Assembly: GCF_000739775.1 (NCBI RefSeq)
Contig: NZ_BBJH01000003.1
Location: 1 to 64,000 of the forward strand
Direction: 5' to 3'
Origin: Paraburkholderia heleia NBRC 101817
Lineage (GTDB): Bacteria; Pseudomonadota; Gammaproteobacteria; Burkholderiales; Burkholderiaceae
Length of the DNA: 64,000 nt
Shown: piece by piece, positions 24,180 through 33,280 of the stretch
Layout: each line of letters starts with the position of its first letter
Position numbering within the stretch: position 1 is the first letter of the stretch
The notes under the pieces: model-generated
The model's database searches: none
Told to the model about the DNA's origin: nothing
The model's input: only the letters and a program-made list of their open reading frames with translations
Made by a program: the position numbers and the translations under genes

Positions 24180-26420
24180 TTACGCAGCGACTTCGGACTT
24201 CAGCAGATCTTCGATTCGTATGGGAAGGTCGCGCACGCGAACACCCGTCGCGTGATACACGGCATTCGTGATTGCCGGCGCAACGCCGGCCATGCCGATT
24301 TCGCCGATCCCGCGCGCGCCGAGCGGATTCAGTGCATAGTCCGGGTGGTCGAGGAATGTCACGTCGATCGTCGGCGCATCGGCATGGGTCGTCATCATGT
24401 AGTCGGCGAGATTCCGGTTCAGCGGAGCACCGGAGCGCGTGTCGTACAGCGTTTCTTCGAAAAGCGTCATGCCCACGCCCATCACGACGGCGCCTTCAAT
24501 CTGGTTCAAGCCGGTGCGCCCGTTGATAATCGTGCCGCCGTCGATCACGCTCAGTACCTTGCTGACGCGCAGGCGAGCGGTGTCGGGTTGCCACGTCACC
24601 TCGACGAAGTGCGCGCAATACGAGTGGATCGACACCTTCGAGGCGTCGGCGTCGTCCTGGCTCGGGCCGGAGCGGCCTTTGCCCACCACCACGTTGATCC
24701 CGGCCGGCCCGAGAATGCGCTCAAATGGTACGCCCGCACCCGGCGAGGTGCCTTTGCGATAGACCATTGTGCGAGCGAATTCGAGCGTGTCTGCCGACTG
24801 GCCCATGAACGGCGAGCCATCTGTGCCAGACGCTGTGGCGAGCACCTGTTTTACTGCCGCTTGCGCGGCCTGCAACGTAGCCGGCACGAGCGACGCGGTC
24901 GCCATCGAGCCGCCCGAAATCGGTCCAGGCGGCAGTCGCGTATCGCCGATCGCCACCGAGATTTTTTCGAGCGCGATGCCCGTTACGCTGGAGACCATCT
25001 GCGCGAGGACCGTATAGGTGCCGGTGCCGATATCCTGAGTAGCCGTTGCCACGCGCGCCGTTCCGTCGGCATGGAGTTCGACGACTACGTCCGCGGCAAG
25101 ACGTCGTGCAGCCCAGGAGCCGGCGGCGACGCCCCAGCCGACCACAAGTCCACCGCGCCGCATCGAGCCGGTGGCGGGCGTGCGCGACGACCAGCCGAAT
25201 TTTTCCGCGCCAGTCGTCAGGCATTCCTTCAAATGCCGCGAGGAGAACGGCACATTCAGACTTTCGTCGATGGCTGGCTCATTAATCAGACGCAATTTCA
25301 CCGGATCGATGTTGAGCTTGATGGCCAGCTCGTCCACGGCTGATTCGATCGCGAAGAGGCCCGGTACGGCACCGGGTCCCCGCATCGACGTGCTCGGAGC
25401 GATATCTCGGCGCGCATAGGCCGCCGTCACGCGCAGGTTCGGCGAGCTGTAGAGATAGCCCGTGGTTTCGCCGCAATTCTCCTTTCGTGTCTCGCGACGC
25501 GCCGTTTGATAAACGTAGTCCTGCTGAATCGACGTGAAGCGTCCCTCCGGTGTCGCCGACAACCGCATGCGCTGCTGCGTGCTGGTGCGATGGCCCACAT
25601 TGTGGAACATCATCTCGCGCGTCACCACCAGCTTGACCGGCCGCAGCAGATTGCGCGCTGCCGCACCGGCTAGCAGCGAGTGCGACCAGGGAAACAGCTT
25701 GCCGCCAAATCCCGATCCAAGGTACTTCGTCATGACCCGCACACGATCTTCCGGCACTCCGAGCATTTGCGCCATCGTCGCACGCTGGTTTACGATCGAC
25801 TGTGACGTTTCGTAGAACGTATAGTTCGTGCCGTCGAAGACGGCAAGCGTCGCATGCAGTTCGATCGGGTTGTGTGTCTCGATCGGCGTCGTGTAGGTTT
25901 GATCAAGCTTCAGCGCTTCGGGCGCCGCGGCGAAAGCGGCGTTCGCGTCGCCGCGTTGCGTGTCCACGGAAGGTGTGACTTCTGCGAGCATCAACGTGCG
26001 TACATCTGGTTGGCTGGACGCGTATTCGCCCTTCACCGCGCGCGCGGCCGCGGTTGCCTGCTCGAAGGTGTCCGCGACGACGACGGCGATGTACTGCCCG
26101 AAATAGTAGATGGTGTTGTCTTCGAACGGCGGACGCTTTTCATCGATGCGCGCATCCGAGCCGATACCGACGCGATAGAATTTCCCGATGTTCTCGTGCG
26201 TAAAGATGGATCTGACGCCGGGCATGTTGGCGGCGGCCGCGGTATCGACGCGCGTCATGTGCCCCTTGGCCACGGCGGCGCACACCGGCACCGCGTACAG
26301 CATGCCGGGCAGGTGGAAATCCGACGTATAGGTCGCTTGCCCGGTTACTTTGAGCGGACCGTCAATTCGTGAAAAATCGCCGCCGATCGCTGGCGGGGTA
26401 GTTCGTTTGGCAAATGGCAT
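24180..26420 (-). CDS. paoC: Molybdenum-cofactor subunit of a PaoABC-type aldehyde oxidoreductase
   Basis: A 746-residue xanthine-dehydrogenase-family large subunit, close to the length of E. coli PaoC. It has the expected molybdopterin segments (GSGFGGK; ETHNPIELH; GIGEIGMAG). The last holds the catalytic base Glu707. There is no signal peptide; in this family the large subunit is exported folded, together with the Tat-tagged iron-sulfur subunit. It is the last gene of a three-gene leftward operon. PaoABC oxidises aromatic and aliphatic aldehydes in the periplasm using the molybdopterin-cytosine dinucleotide cofactor. The insertion chaperone gene paoD is not adjacent. Confidence 0.88.
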   Translation of the reverse strand: MPFAKRTTPPAIGGDFSRIDGPLKVTGQATYTSDFHLPGMLYAVPVCAAVAKGHMTRVDTAAAANMPGVRSIFTHENIGKFYRVGIGSDARIDEKRPPFEDNTIYYFGQYIAVVVADTFEQATAAARAVKGEYASSQPDVRTLMLAEVTPSVDTQRGDANAAFAAAPEALKLDQTYTTPIETHNPIELHATLAVFDGTNYTFYETSQSIVNQRATMAQMLGVPEDRVRVMTKYLGSGFGGKLFPWSHSLLAGAAARNLLRPVKLVVTREMMFHNVGHRTSTQQRMRLSATPEGRFTSIQQDYVYQTARRETRKENCGETTGYLYSSPNLRVTAAYARRDIAPSTSMRGPGAVPGLFAIESAVDELAIKLNIDPVKLRLINEPAIDESLNVPFSSRHLKECLTTGAEKFGWSSRTPATGSMRRGGLVVGWGVAAGSWAARRLAADVVVELHADGTARVATATQDIGTGTYTVLAQMVSSVTGIALEKISVAIGDTRLPPGPISGGSMATASLVPATLQAAQAAVKQVLATASGTDGSPFMGQSADTLEFARTMVYRKGTSPGAGVPFERILGPAGINVVVGKGRSGPSQDDADASKVSIHSYCAHFVEVTWQPDTARLRVSKVLSVIDGGTIINGRTGLNQIEGAVVMGVGMTLFEETLYDTRSGAPLNRNLADYMMTTHADAPTIDVTFLDHPDYALNPLGARGIGEIGMAGVAPAITNAVYHATGVRVRDLPIRIEDLLKSEVAA

Positions 26421-26443
26421 GTTTTCTCCGCGGGGCGGCCGTG

Positions 26444-27451
26444 TCAGGCAGTCTGAGTGGCAAGCTTGAGCGCGTGGCGTATGCAGCGTTGCACGAGTTC
26501 GACCTTGAAGGCGTTCTGGCTTTGGGGGCGTGCTCCCTGAACGGCCGCAGCGGCCGCGGCGCGAAACGCCTCATCGCTGGCGGCGCGGCCAAGCAAGGCG
26601 GCTTCCGCTTCATGCGTGCGCCATGGCCGCACGCCGACACCGCCCAGCGCGATCCTGATGCGCTCGATCCTCCCTGATGCTACCAATGCCACTACCGCTG
26701 CCGACGCTAGCGCGAACTCGTACGAGGCACGGTCACGCAGTTTCAGATACACCCCACGATTGCCAGGCGCAGACGCCGGGAGCGTCACGTGAGTAATCAG
26801 TTCACCGGGGTTCAGGACAGTTTCGCGCTGCGGCGTCTTTCCCGGCAGCAGGTAAAAGTCGTCGATCGCGAAGCTCCGCTTCCCTTCGCTGCCTTGCGTG
26901 TGGATGGTGGCCTCGAGCGCCGTCATCGCCACGCTCATGTCGGACGGATTCGACGCGATGCAATGATCGCTCGTGCCAAGAATCGCCAGATTACGGTTAT
27001 AGCCGCCGATTGCGGAGCACCCGGTGCCAGGCTCACGCTTGTTGCACGACGTCGTGGCGTCGCGGAAGTAGATGCAGCGCGTGCGCTGGAGCAGGTTTCC
27101 GCCGGTCGTCGCCATGTTGCGCAACTGCGCCGACGCACCTGAAAGCAGCGCCTCTGAAAGGACAGGGTAGTGCGTCTTGATGAGCGGATGATTCGCGAGA
27201 TCGGAATTGCGCACCATTGCGCCAATCGCGACCCCGCCGCCGGCGTGGGATTCGACCTTGTCGAGCGGCAGCCTATGGATGTCGAGCACCTGCGCCGGGT
27301 GCTCCACGCCGAGCTTCATCAAGTCGATCAGTGTGGTGCCACCGGCAAGAAACCGCACGGACGTGTCGCCTTGTTGCCCAGCGGATTGTGCTTGCGAGAG
27401 TTTCAATGCCTGCTCGACGCTGTCGGCACGTTTGAGTTGAAAGCTTTCCAT
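26444..27451 (-). CDS. paoB: FAD/[4Fe-4S] subunit of a PaoABC-type aldehyde oxidoreductase
   Basis: A 335-residue FAD-binding subunit of the CO-dehydrogenase medium-chain type, with FLAGGTTLIDLMKLG near residue 35 for FAD and TTGGNLLQRTRC at about 115-126. Cys126, Cys136, Cys145 and Cys164 fall in the loop that binds an extra [4Fe-4S] cluster in PaoB, with CNKREPGTGCSA closely matching the known pattern. The ATG at 27451 was chosen because homology begins at MESFQLKRA. It is 23 bases from the large-subunit gene and 13 bases from the preceding iron-sulfur-subunit gene. Confidence 0.87.
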   Translation of the reverse strand: MESFQLKRADSVEQALKLSQAQSAGQQGDTSVRFLAGGTTLIDLMKLGVEHPAQVLDIHRLPLDKVESHAGGGVAIGAMVRNSDLANHPLIKTHYPVLSEALLSGASAQLRNMATTGGNLLQRTRCIYFRDATTSCNKREPGTGCSAIGGYNRNLAILGTSDHCIASNPSDMSVAMTALEATIHTQGSEGKRSFAIDDFYLLPGKTPQRETVLNPGELITHVTLPASAPGNRGVYLKLRDRASYEFALASAAVVALVASGRIERIRIALGGVGVRPWRTHEAEAALLGRAASDEAFRAAAAAAVQGARPQSQNAFKVELVQRCIRHALKLATQTA

Positions 27452-27464
27452 ATCTGCGCTCAGC

Positions 27465-28133
27465 TCAAGCGTTGCCGCGAACGTGCTGGATCGCGGCGAT
27501 GATGTTCGAATACGCGCCGCATCTGCAGATATTGCCACTCATGGCTTCTTTCACGTCATCGTCGCCGTGGCCGTAAGGCTCGTTGAGCAGCGCGACGGCC
27601 GACATGATTTGCCCTGACGTGCAATAGCCGCATTGAAATCCGTCATGCTCGACGAACGCGGCCTGAATGGGGTGCAGACGGCCTGGAGCACCTATTCCTT
27701 CGATGGTCGTGATTGCCTCGCCTTCATGGGTGGCGGCAAGGCTCAGGCACGAATTCACCCGCTTGCCTTCGACGTGCACCGTGCAGGCCCCGCACTGGCC
27801 GTGGTCACACCCCTTCTTGGTGCCGGTCAGACGCAGATGGTCGCGCACACAGTCGAGCAGTGTCGTGCGCGGATCGATGTTCAGATTGTACGCAGTACCG
27901 TTGACGTTGAGCCGCACTTGCACAGTGGCGCCTGAGGCGGCGTCGTCCGCTGCGGGTGCTTCATTCTTGTTCGGCGCGCCGGTATCCGCGAGCGCGGCGG
28001 TATGCAGTTGTCCGGTACCGATTGCGACACCCGCCGCTCCCACGCGCGCCAGAAAGGAACGGCGCGTAACGGGCGTCAGGGCCAACGCCGAATTCTCTTC
28101 ACCCGCTTTCTCTTTTGGGGCTTCGTTGTTCAT
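27465..28133 (-). CDS. paoA: Tat-exported [2Fe-2S] subunit of a PaoABC-type aldehyde oxidoreductase
   Basis: A 222-residue subunit with a twin-arginine signal (TRRSFLARVGAAG, Arg24-Arg25) near the N-terminus, as in E. coli PaoA. The plant-type cluster motif is CDHGQCGAC followed by a distal Cys. The second cluster motif is CGYCTSGQ with CRCGAY. First gene of the operon, with a 484-base upstream region. Two [2Fe-2S] clusters pass electrons from the molybdenum site to FAD. The Tat signal sets the whole enzyme in the periplasm, in line with a detoxifying role. Confidence 0.9.
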   Translation of the reverse strand: MNNEAPKEKAGEENSALALTPVTRRSFLARVGAAGVAIGTGQLHTAALADTGAPNKNEAPAADDAASGATVQVRLNVNGTAYNLNIDPRTTLLDCVRDHLRLTGTKKGCDHGQCGACTVHVEGKRVNSCLSLAATHEGEAITTIEGIGAPGRLHPIQAAFVEHDGFQCGYCTSGQIMSAVALLNEPYGHGDDDVKEAMSGNICRCGAYSNIIAAIQHVRGNA

Positions 28134-28617
28134 GAATCAAATTCTCCGCGAAACAAGGATTGAAATGGACGAACACCATCGCCCTTGTTCTTGCGGATGG
28201 TATAGAGGCGGGTTGGCGAAAACGTGGCCGATAACTGACGCGCGAATGGCGAGAGGATGGCAATTTTCTTTTTTGACGCGCATTCGGGAGCGGGCAGACG
28301 GCGTCAACCGGCGTACGCGTCGGGAAGAACTGATCGGCGGCGCTCGGTCTCGCTGCGTCGGAAGCAGAATGAGGCCATCATGGCTTCGCTATTTTTTCAC
28401 GTACTTCGTGTACATTTCCGGGCGGAAAGCAGGTACCCGAACAGTGCCTTCTGGTGCATGGATGCAGAAGCTGAAATAATCGCCTGGGGGCTCGTACTGC
28501 CGTAACGACGGCCAGCGCCGATGCGAAAAGAGCGCACCGCTGGCATACTCTCAAATCTCATCGGGGCGCTGCTGCGCTTGCGCAGACACCGCGATGCACA
28601 CAGCAAGGACCCAGACC
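28134..28617. other. Divergent intergenic region, paoA / SDR
   Basis: 484 bases between two divergent operons. I find only short open frames without recognisable homology or ribosome sites. It must hold the promoters of both directions. No strong inverted repeat or terminator stands out. Confidence 0.5.
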
Positions 28618-29472
28618 ATGTCTTATTCTGCTTTGACCAAGGGAGCCGTCGCCGTCGTCACGGGTGGCGCGGCGGGCATAGGCCTCGCGGCGGCAAGGCG
28701 GTTTGCTGCACTCGGACTTCGCGTTTGCATTGCGGACCGCGGCGCCGATCGAATTGCGCGTGCCGTGGAAGAAGTCGCCGGGCTGAGCGCGCACGGCGCG
28801 CAGGACGTGTTTGGACTCGAGACGGACGTGAGTCTCCTCGACGACGTGCGCCGTCTTCACGCGGCCGTTACCGAACGATTCGGTGGCACTGACGTGCTGA
28901 TGAATAACGCCGGCATTCAACCGGGCAGTGGCATGTTCGGTCCCGCCGAAGTCTGGACCCGCGTGCTGGGCGTCAACCTGTGGGGCGCCATTCACGGCAC
29001 GCAGGTTTTTGTGCCCGACATGATCAAGCGCGGCCGGCCTGGGCTCGTCATCAATACCGGGTCGAAGCAAGGCATCACGACGCCGCCCGGCGACCCGGCG
29101 TACAACGTCTCGAAGGCCGGGCTGAAGGCTTTCACCGAAGCGTTGCAGCACGAACTCCGCAATACCCCCGGGTGCGGGATCAGTGCGCATTTGCTCATTC
29201 CTGGCTTCGTGTTTACCGAACTGACGCGCAACGGCCGAACCGAAAAACCTGCCGCGGCGTGGACACCCGAGCAAACGGTCGACTTCCTGCTTGAGCGCCT
29301 CGAAGCCGGCGACTTCTATATTTTGTGTCCGGACAACGATGTGCCGCGCTCGCTCGACGAGCGCCGCATGCTGTGGGCCGTCGGGGATATCGTCGAAAAC
29401 CGGCCAGCTTTGTCGCGCTGGCATCCGGACTATGCTGCGGCGTTCGAAGCCTTTGTCAAACAGCCGCGCTAA
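28618..29472 (+). CDS. Short-chain dehydrogenase/reductase
   Basis: A 284-residue classical SDR. The cofactor loop is VTGGAAGIG, then NNAGIQ, the catalytic Ser in INTGSKQG and YNVSK with Tyr and Lys. An Asp after the second strand (CIADRG) suggests NAD preference. The ATG at 28618 fits the family start. It is followed 33 bases later by an SMP-30 family lactonase. The pair could oxidise a sugar or aldose to a lactone and then hydrolyse it, or reduce/oxidise a cyclic compound; the substrate is not known. Confidence 0.84.
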   Translation: MSYSALTKGAVAVVTGGAAGIGLAAARRFAALGLRVCIADRGADRIARAVEEVAGLSAHGAQDVFGLETDVSLLDDVRRLHAAVTERFGGTDVLMNNAGIQPGSGMFGPAEVWTRVLGVNLWGAIHGTQVFVPDMIKRGRPGLVINTGSKQGITTPPGDPAYNVSKAGLKAFTEALQHELRNTPGCGISAHLLIPGFVFTELTRNGRTEKPAAAWTPEQTVDFLLERLEAGDFYILCPDNDVPRSLDERRMLWAVGDIVENRPALSRWHPDYAAAFEAFVKQPR

Positions 29473-29505
29473 GGGCGCGCTCAATACCACGAGGCGAAGC
29501 GCGCT

Positions 29506-30441
29506 ATGTGGCAACCCAGTGAAACCTATCCGGACCCCGCGGTCGAGGTGCTCGATCCGCATTTCAGAAAGTACCGAATCACGAACGCCGCGGTCGAGCG
29601 ACTCGCCACTGGTACGCGTTGGGGCGAAGGGCCCGTATGGTTCGGCGACGGGCGCTACCTGTTGTGGAGCGATATTCCCAATAACCGCATCCTGCGATGG
29701 GACGATGAAACTGGCGCTGTGTCGGTATTTCGCAAGCCCTCCGGATACGCCAATGGCAATACACGTGATCGCCAGGGGCGGCTCGTCACGTGCGAACATG
29801 GTGAGCGGCGGGTAACGCGCACCGAATACGATGGGTCGATAACGGTGCTCGCCGACCGCTTCGAAGGCAAGCGGCTGAATTCGCCCAACGACTTGGTGGT
29901 CAAGAGCGATGACAGCATCTGGTTCACCGACCCGGACTTCGGCATCACGACGAACTACGAAGGCAGGAAGGCGGAGCGCGAATTGCCGACGCATGTCTAT
30001 CGCCTCGATGCGGCCACCGGGCGCTGCGAGATTGTCGCCGACGACATCGTCAATCCCAACGGATTATGTTTCTCGCCTGACGAACAACGGCTCTATATCG
30101 TCGAATCGGGTTCGAAGCCGCGGCGCATCCGTGTCTACGAGGTCGTCGACGGGAAGCATTTGAGAAACGGTCGGGTCTTCGTCGATGCGGGCGAGAACGG
30201 TGCGCCAGACGGCTTTCGTTGCGATGTCGATGGCAATCTTTGGGCAGGCTGGGGCACCGGAGCCGGGCTCAATGGGGTCATGATATTTGCGCCCGACGGC
30301 GGCGCCATCGGCCGTATTGCCCTTCCCGAACGATGCGCCAATCTCTGCTTCGGCGGGGCGGCGCATAACCGTCTGTTCATGGCGGCGGGACAATCGCTCT
30401 ACGCGCTATATGTCGATGCAGCGCCGGCGGTCGTGCGCTAG
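29506..30441 (+). CDS. SMP-30/gluconolactonase/LRE family hydrolase
   Basis: A 311-residue six-bladed beta-propeller of the SMP-30 family. Metal ligands are visible: Glu in RWGEGPVW near residue 45, Asn in LNSPNDLVV and Asp in GAPDGFRCDVDGNLWAG. The family hydrolyses sugar lactones or similar esters with a bound divalent metal. No signal peptide. It is probably co-transcribed with the SDR 33 bases upstream, which would supply the lactone. The C-terminus ends normally. Confidence 0.85.
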   Translation: MWQPSETYPDPAVEVLDPHFRKYRITNAAVERLATGTRWGEGPVWFGDGRYLLWSDIPNNRILRWDDETGAVSVFRKPSGYANGNTRDRQGRLVTCEHGERRVTRTEYDGSITVLADRFEGKRLNSPNDLVVKSDDSIWFTDPDFGITTNYEGRKAERELPTHVYRLDAATGRCEIVADDIVNPNGLCFSPDEQRLYIVESGSKPRRIRVYEVVDGKHLRNGRVFVDAGENGAPDGFRCDVDGNLWAGWGTGAGLNGVMIFAPDGGAIGRIALPERCANLCFGGAAHNRLFMAAGQSLYALYVDAAPAVVR

Positions 30442-30562
30442 CTGCCGGTCCCGATGCGTGTCGATTATTCGTAAATCCGAAAAGATTCGTAGTACGAACC
30501 GGGACAGGGAGGCTGAGAGTCTCCCGCAGATCGGGCATGGCACGGTTCGCGCCGCTTGCCTG

Positions 30563-31618
30563 TCAATAGCCCAGGTGCCTGTCGAAGAACCGGGTGATTT
30601 CAGCGAACGCCGCTCTTGCCTCCGGCACACGGTCATCCATTTGATATTGAGCGTGTGACATTCCGTCAAAAACCTCGAGTTGCGCTTCGACCCCGGACTG
30701 CTGGAGCTTCTGGTGCACGCGGACGGTGTTGCTGAGCAGCAGGTCGCGAGTCCCGGTCGTCAGAATGGCTGGCGGAAATCCACGCATGTCGCCATATACG
30801 GGGGAGAGGAGCGGGTCCTTCAGGTCATGGCCGTGCGCGTAGACGTCCGCCGCGGCCTGGCAGAATCCGTTGCGCGACACCAGCACGTTGTCCACTTTCT
30901 CATTCGTGTAGAACGAATCGCCAACCTTCGTGAGGTCCGACATCGGCGTGCCCGGGGCTATTGCGCCAGGCACCGGGAGCCCGTCGTGTTTTAACCGCAG
31001 CATCAGTTCGAGCACCAGCGCACCACCAGCCGATGTTCCGAAAACGCCCACGTTCTTCGAGTCGTGTGTGCTCAATACCGATTTGTAGACCGTTTCGACG
31101 TCGTCGAGCGCCGCCGGAAAATACGCCTCGGGCGGCATGCGGTAGTCCACCGAAATCACGCGGTAATGTCCGAGGCCGGCCATGATCATGGCTTCGGTCG
31201 TACCGGATTCTCCAGGGTACAACTCATAACACCCGCCATGAATGTGGATGAGCACCTTGTCGCGATGTTCGGGCGGGATGTCGTCGGGCGTCACGATATA
31301 TGCCCGCACGCCGCCGATCGTCGTCGGCTGCACCGTCACGCCGAGGCGCTCCTGCATGGCCGGGATGTTTTTCAGGACCGCGGCAGCCTGGATATTCGCG
31401 GCTTTTCTCCACTCATCGCCTGTCGTCCACTGGGCGTTCCAGTTGGGGTTGTCGGGCGCTGCAATGAGTTTTTGCAGCTCGGGGCTGACATCGCCCGGCA
31501 CCGGCACGGTTTTCGCAGGGACTTGCCGCGGTGTGAGCGCAACGCCGTCGGCGTGCGCGACGCCCGCAGCACTCGCAAACGCGGCGCACGCCAGCAAAAG
31601 AAATTTCGTGAGCTTCAT
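30563..31618 (-). CDS. Secreted alpha/beta hydrolase, hormone-sensitive-lipase family
   Basis: A 351-residue esterase-like protein with a Sec signal peptide (FLLLACAAFASAAGVAHA). The oxyanion-hole motif is IHGGCYELYPG; the nucleophile is Ser196 in GTSAGG. An Asp in GTRDLL and a His in MSHAQYQ complete the triad. It belongs to family IV (HSL) and is expected to cleave short-chain esters or carbonates in the periplasm. It lies 177 bases downstream of the RND pump genes on the same strand and could be read through from them, but no functional link is evident. Confidence 0.84.
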   Translation of the reverse strand: MKLTKFLLLACAAFASAAGVAHADGVALTPRQVPAKTVPVPGDVSPELQKLIAAPDNPNWNAQWTTGDEWRKAANIQAAAVLKNIPAMQERLGVTVQPTTIGGVRAYIVTPDDIPPEHRDKVLIHIHGGCYELYPGESGTTEAMIMAGLGHYRVISVDYRMPPEAYFPAALDDVETVYKSVLSTHDSKNVGVFGTSAGGALVLELMLRLKHDGLPVPGAIAPGTPMSDLTKVGDSFYTNEKVDNVLVSRNGFCQAAADVYAHGHDLKDPLLSPVYGDMRGFPPAILTTGTRDLLLSNTVRVHQKLQQSGVEAQLEVFDGMSHAQYQMDDRVPEARAAFAEITRFFDRHLGY

Positions 31619-31795
31619 TCTGAATTGGCTTGAAGTTTGAAAACCCGATTGAACTGCGTCTCTGCGTCTCTGCGGCGAAGCGGAGATGCGGCGGGGCGCG
31701 GAGCCGGCACCTGGGCTGAGTGCCCAGGCTCCGGCGATTCTTGACCGGCTATCGCTAGCGAGGCAAGGACAGGGGCGATCGTGACGACGATGACG

Positions 31796-33280
31796 TCATG
31801 GGAGTGTGCCCGCCGGTGGGGCCAGGGCGGTCTGGGCAAGGGCGTCGGCCGACCATCCACCACCGACAGCATGGATCAACTGCACGTTCGCGCTCAACTG
31901 TCGGGTTTGAATATCGAGCAGGGCGCGCTGCGCGTCGAGTGCCATGGTCTGTGCCGTCACCACGTCGAGATAACCGATGGCGCCGTGCCGATATTGCGTC
32001 AGCGCCAGGTCCACCGCATGCTGCGCGGCCTGCGCCGCGTCGCGTTGCTGGCCCAACGCCGTGCCGAGATCCGACAGCAGAGACAGGTTGTCTTCGACCT
32101 GCTGGAAGGCGGACAAGACGATACCTCGATAGATCGCGCCCGATGCGTCCATTGCGGCCTTTGCGGCATCGAGTTGCCCGCGTCGCAAGCCGCCGTCGAA
32201 CACGTATTGGACAAGCTGCGGACCCACCGTCCAGAAGAGATTAGGTGCACTGAAGAGGCCCGCATAGGCGGCGCTTTGCAGACCCGCCTGCGCACTCAGC
32301 GTAATCGATGGGAAGTACGCGGCGCGCGCGACGCCGATTTTCTCGTTCGCCTCAGCCACGCGGCGCTCCGCTGCGGCGATGTCCGGCCGCCTCTGCAACA
32401 GCGCGGAAGGCACGCCGACCGGGATCGAGGGCAACGAAAGCGACGCGGTTTCTTCAGGCAGTGTGAACCCGGACGCCGACGCCCCGACCAGTACCGCAAT
32501 GGCGTGCTCGAGCAGCGCGCGTTGCGCCAGGTTTTGCGACAGCATCGATCGCGTAGATGACAACTGTGCCTGCGCTCGCGATACGTCGAGACCCGGGACG
32601 ATCCCGCCGCCATGGAGCGTTTGGGTCAGTTGGAGCGCCTTCGCATAAGCGACCACCGTTTCTTGCAGGAGTTGGGTCTGTTGATCGAGGCCACGCAGCT
32701 TGACGTAGCTGTCGGCAAGTTCGACTTCGAGGCTCAGTTGCACAGACGCGAGATCGTCCTTCGTTGCCTGTGCCTCGTCCTTGCCCGCTTTTACCGAGTC
32801 GCGCACGCGGCCCCACAGGTCGAGGTCATAGTCGACCTCGCCGCCAAGTGTCACCGAGTTGTAGTAGTCCGGCCCGCCGACGCGTAGTGGCCGCGTGGCC
32901 GATTGCCGGTTACGTTGTGGAATCGCGACCGCTGTGACACTAGGGAAAAGACCGGAGCTGACCTGCTCGACGAACGCCTGAGCTTGCTGATAGTGCGCGA
33001 ACGCAACGCGCAGATCCGTGTTGTTCGCGATGAGCCGCACCTCGAGGTCGTCAAGCTGCGTGTCGCCGTACATCTTCCACCAGCCGTCGCGGCTCAACCG
33101 GTCGGAGGGCTTCGCGTCGACCCACGGGCCCATCGTCCGGTATTGCGAAGCGACTGGCGAGGGCGGCACCTTGTAGTCCGGCGCGAGCGAGCAGCCGCCA
33201 ATGAGCGCCGCACCGGCGAACAAGGCAGGCAACGCCCACGGCAAGCGCCGCGCACGCGGCTGGATTGCAGTCTTAGCCAT
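31796..33280 (-). CDS. RND efflux outer-membrane factor (NodT/OprM family)
   Basis: A 494-residue outer-membrane efflux lipoprotein with a signal ending at a lipobox (IGGCSLAPDY), then the two repeated OEP coiled-coil/beta domains of the TolC fold. Typical segments are PDIAAAERRVAEANEKIGVARA (quoted in part: RRPDIAAAERR) and GPQLVQYVFDGG. It starts inside the end of the adaptor gene (8-base overlap), so it is the third gene of the permease-adaptor-OMF operon. It would form the exit duct. Confidence 0.89.
   Translation of the reverse strand: MAKTAIQPRARRLPWALPALFAGAALIGGCSLAPDYKVPPSPVASQYRTMGPWVDAKPSDRLSRDGWWKMYGDTQLDDLEVRLIANNTDLRVAFAHYQQAQAFVEQVSSGLFPSVTAVAIPQRNRQSATRPLRVGGPDYYNSVTLGGEVDYDLDLWGRVRDSVKAGKDEAQATKDDLASVQLSLEVELADSYVKLRGLDQQTQLLQETVVAYAKALQLTQTLHGGGIVPGLDVSRAQAQLSSTRSMLSQNLAQRALLEHAIAVLVGASASGFTLPEETASLSLPSIPVGVPSALLQRRPDIAAAERRVAEANEKIGVARAAYFPSITLSAQAGLQSAAYAGLFSAPNLFWTVGPQLVQYVFDGGLRRGQLDAAKAAMDASGAIYRGIVLSAFQQVEDNLSLLSDLGTALGQQRDAAQAAQHAVDLALTQYRHGAIGYLDVVTAQTMALDAQRALLDIQTRQLSANVQLIHAVGGGWSADALAQTALAPPAGTLP

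Noticed and set aside
30487..30499. Palindrome TTCGTAGTACGAA between the SMP-30 gene and the esterase
   Set aside because: Lies between convergent genes, so an operator role is unlikely, and the stem is too short and lacks a T-run for a terminator.
31654..31677. Short tandem repeat of CTGCGTCT (about 2.5 copies) after the RND operon
   Set aside because: Too short and too few copies to call a functional repeat.
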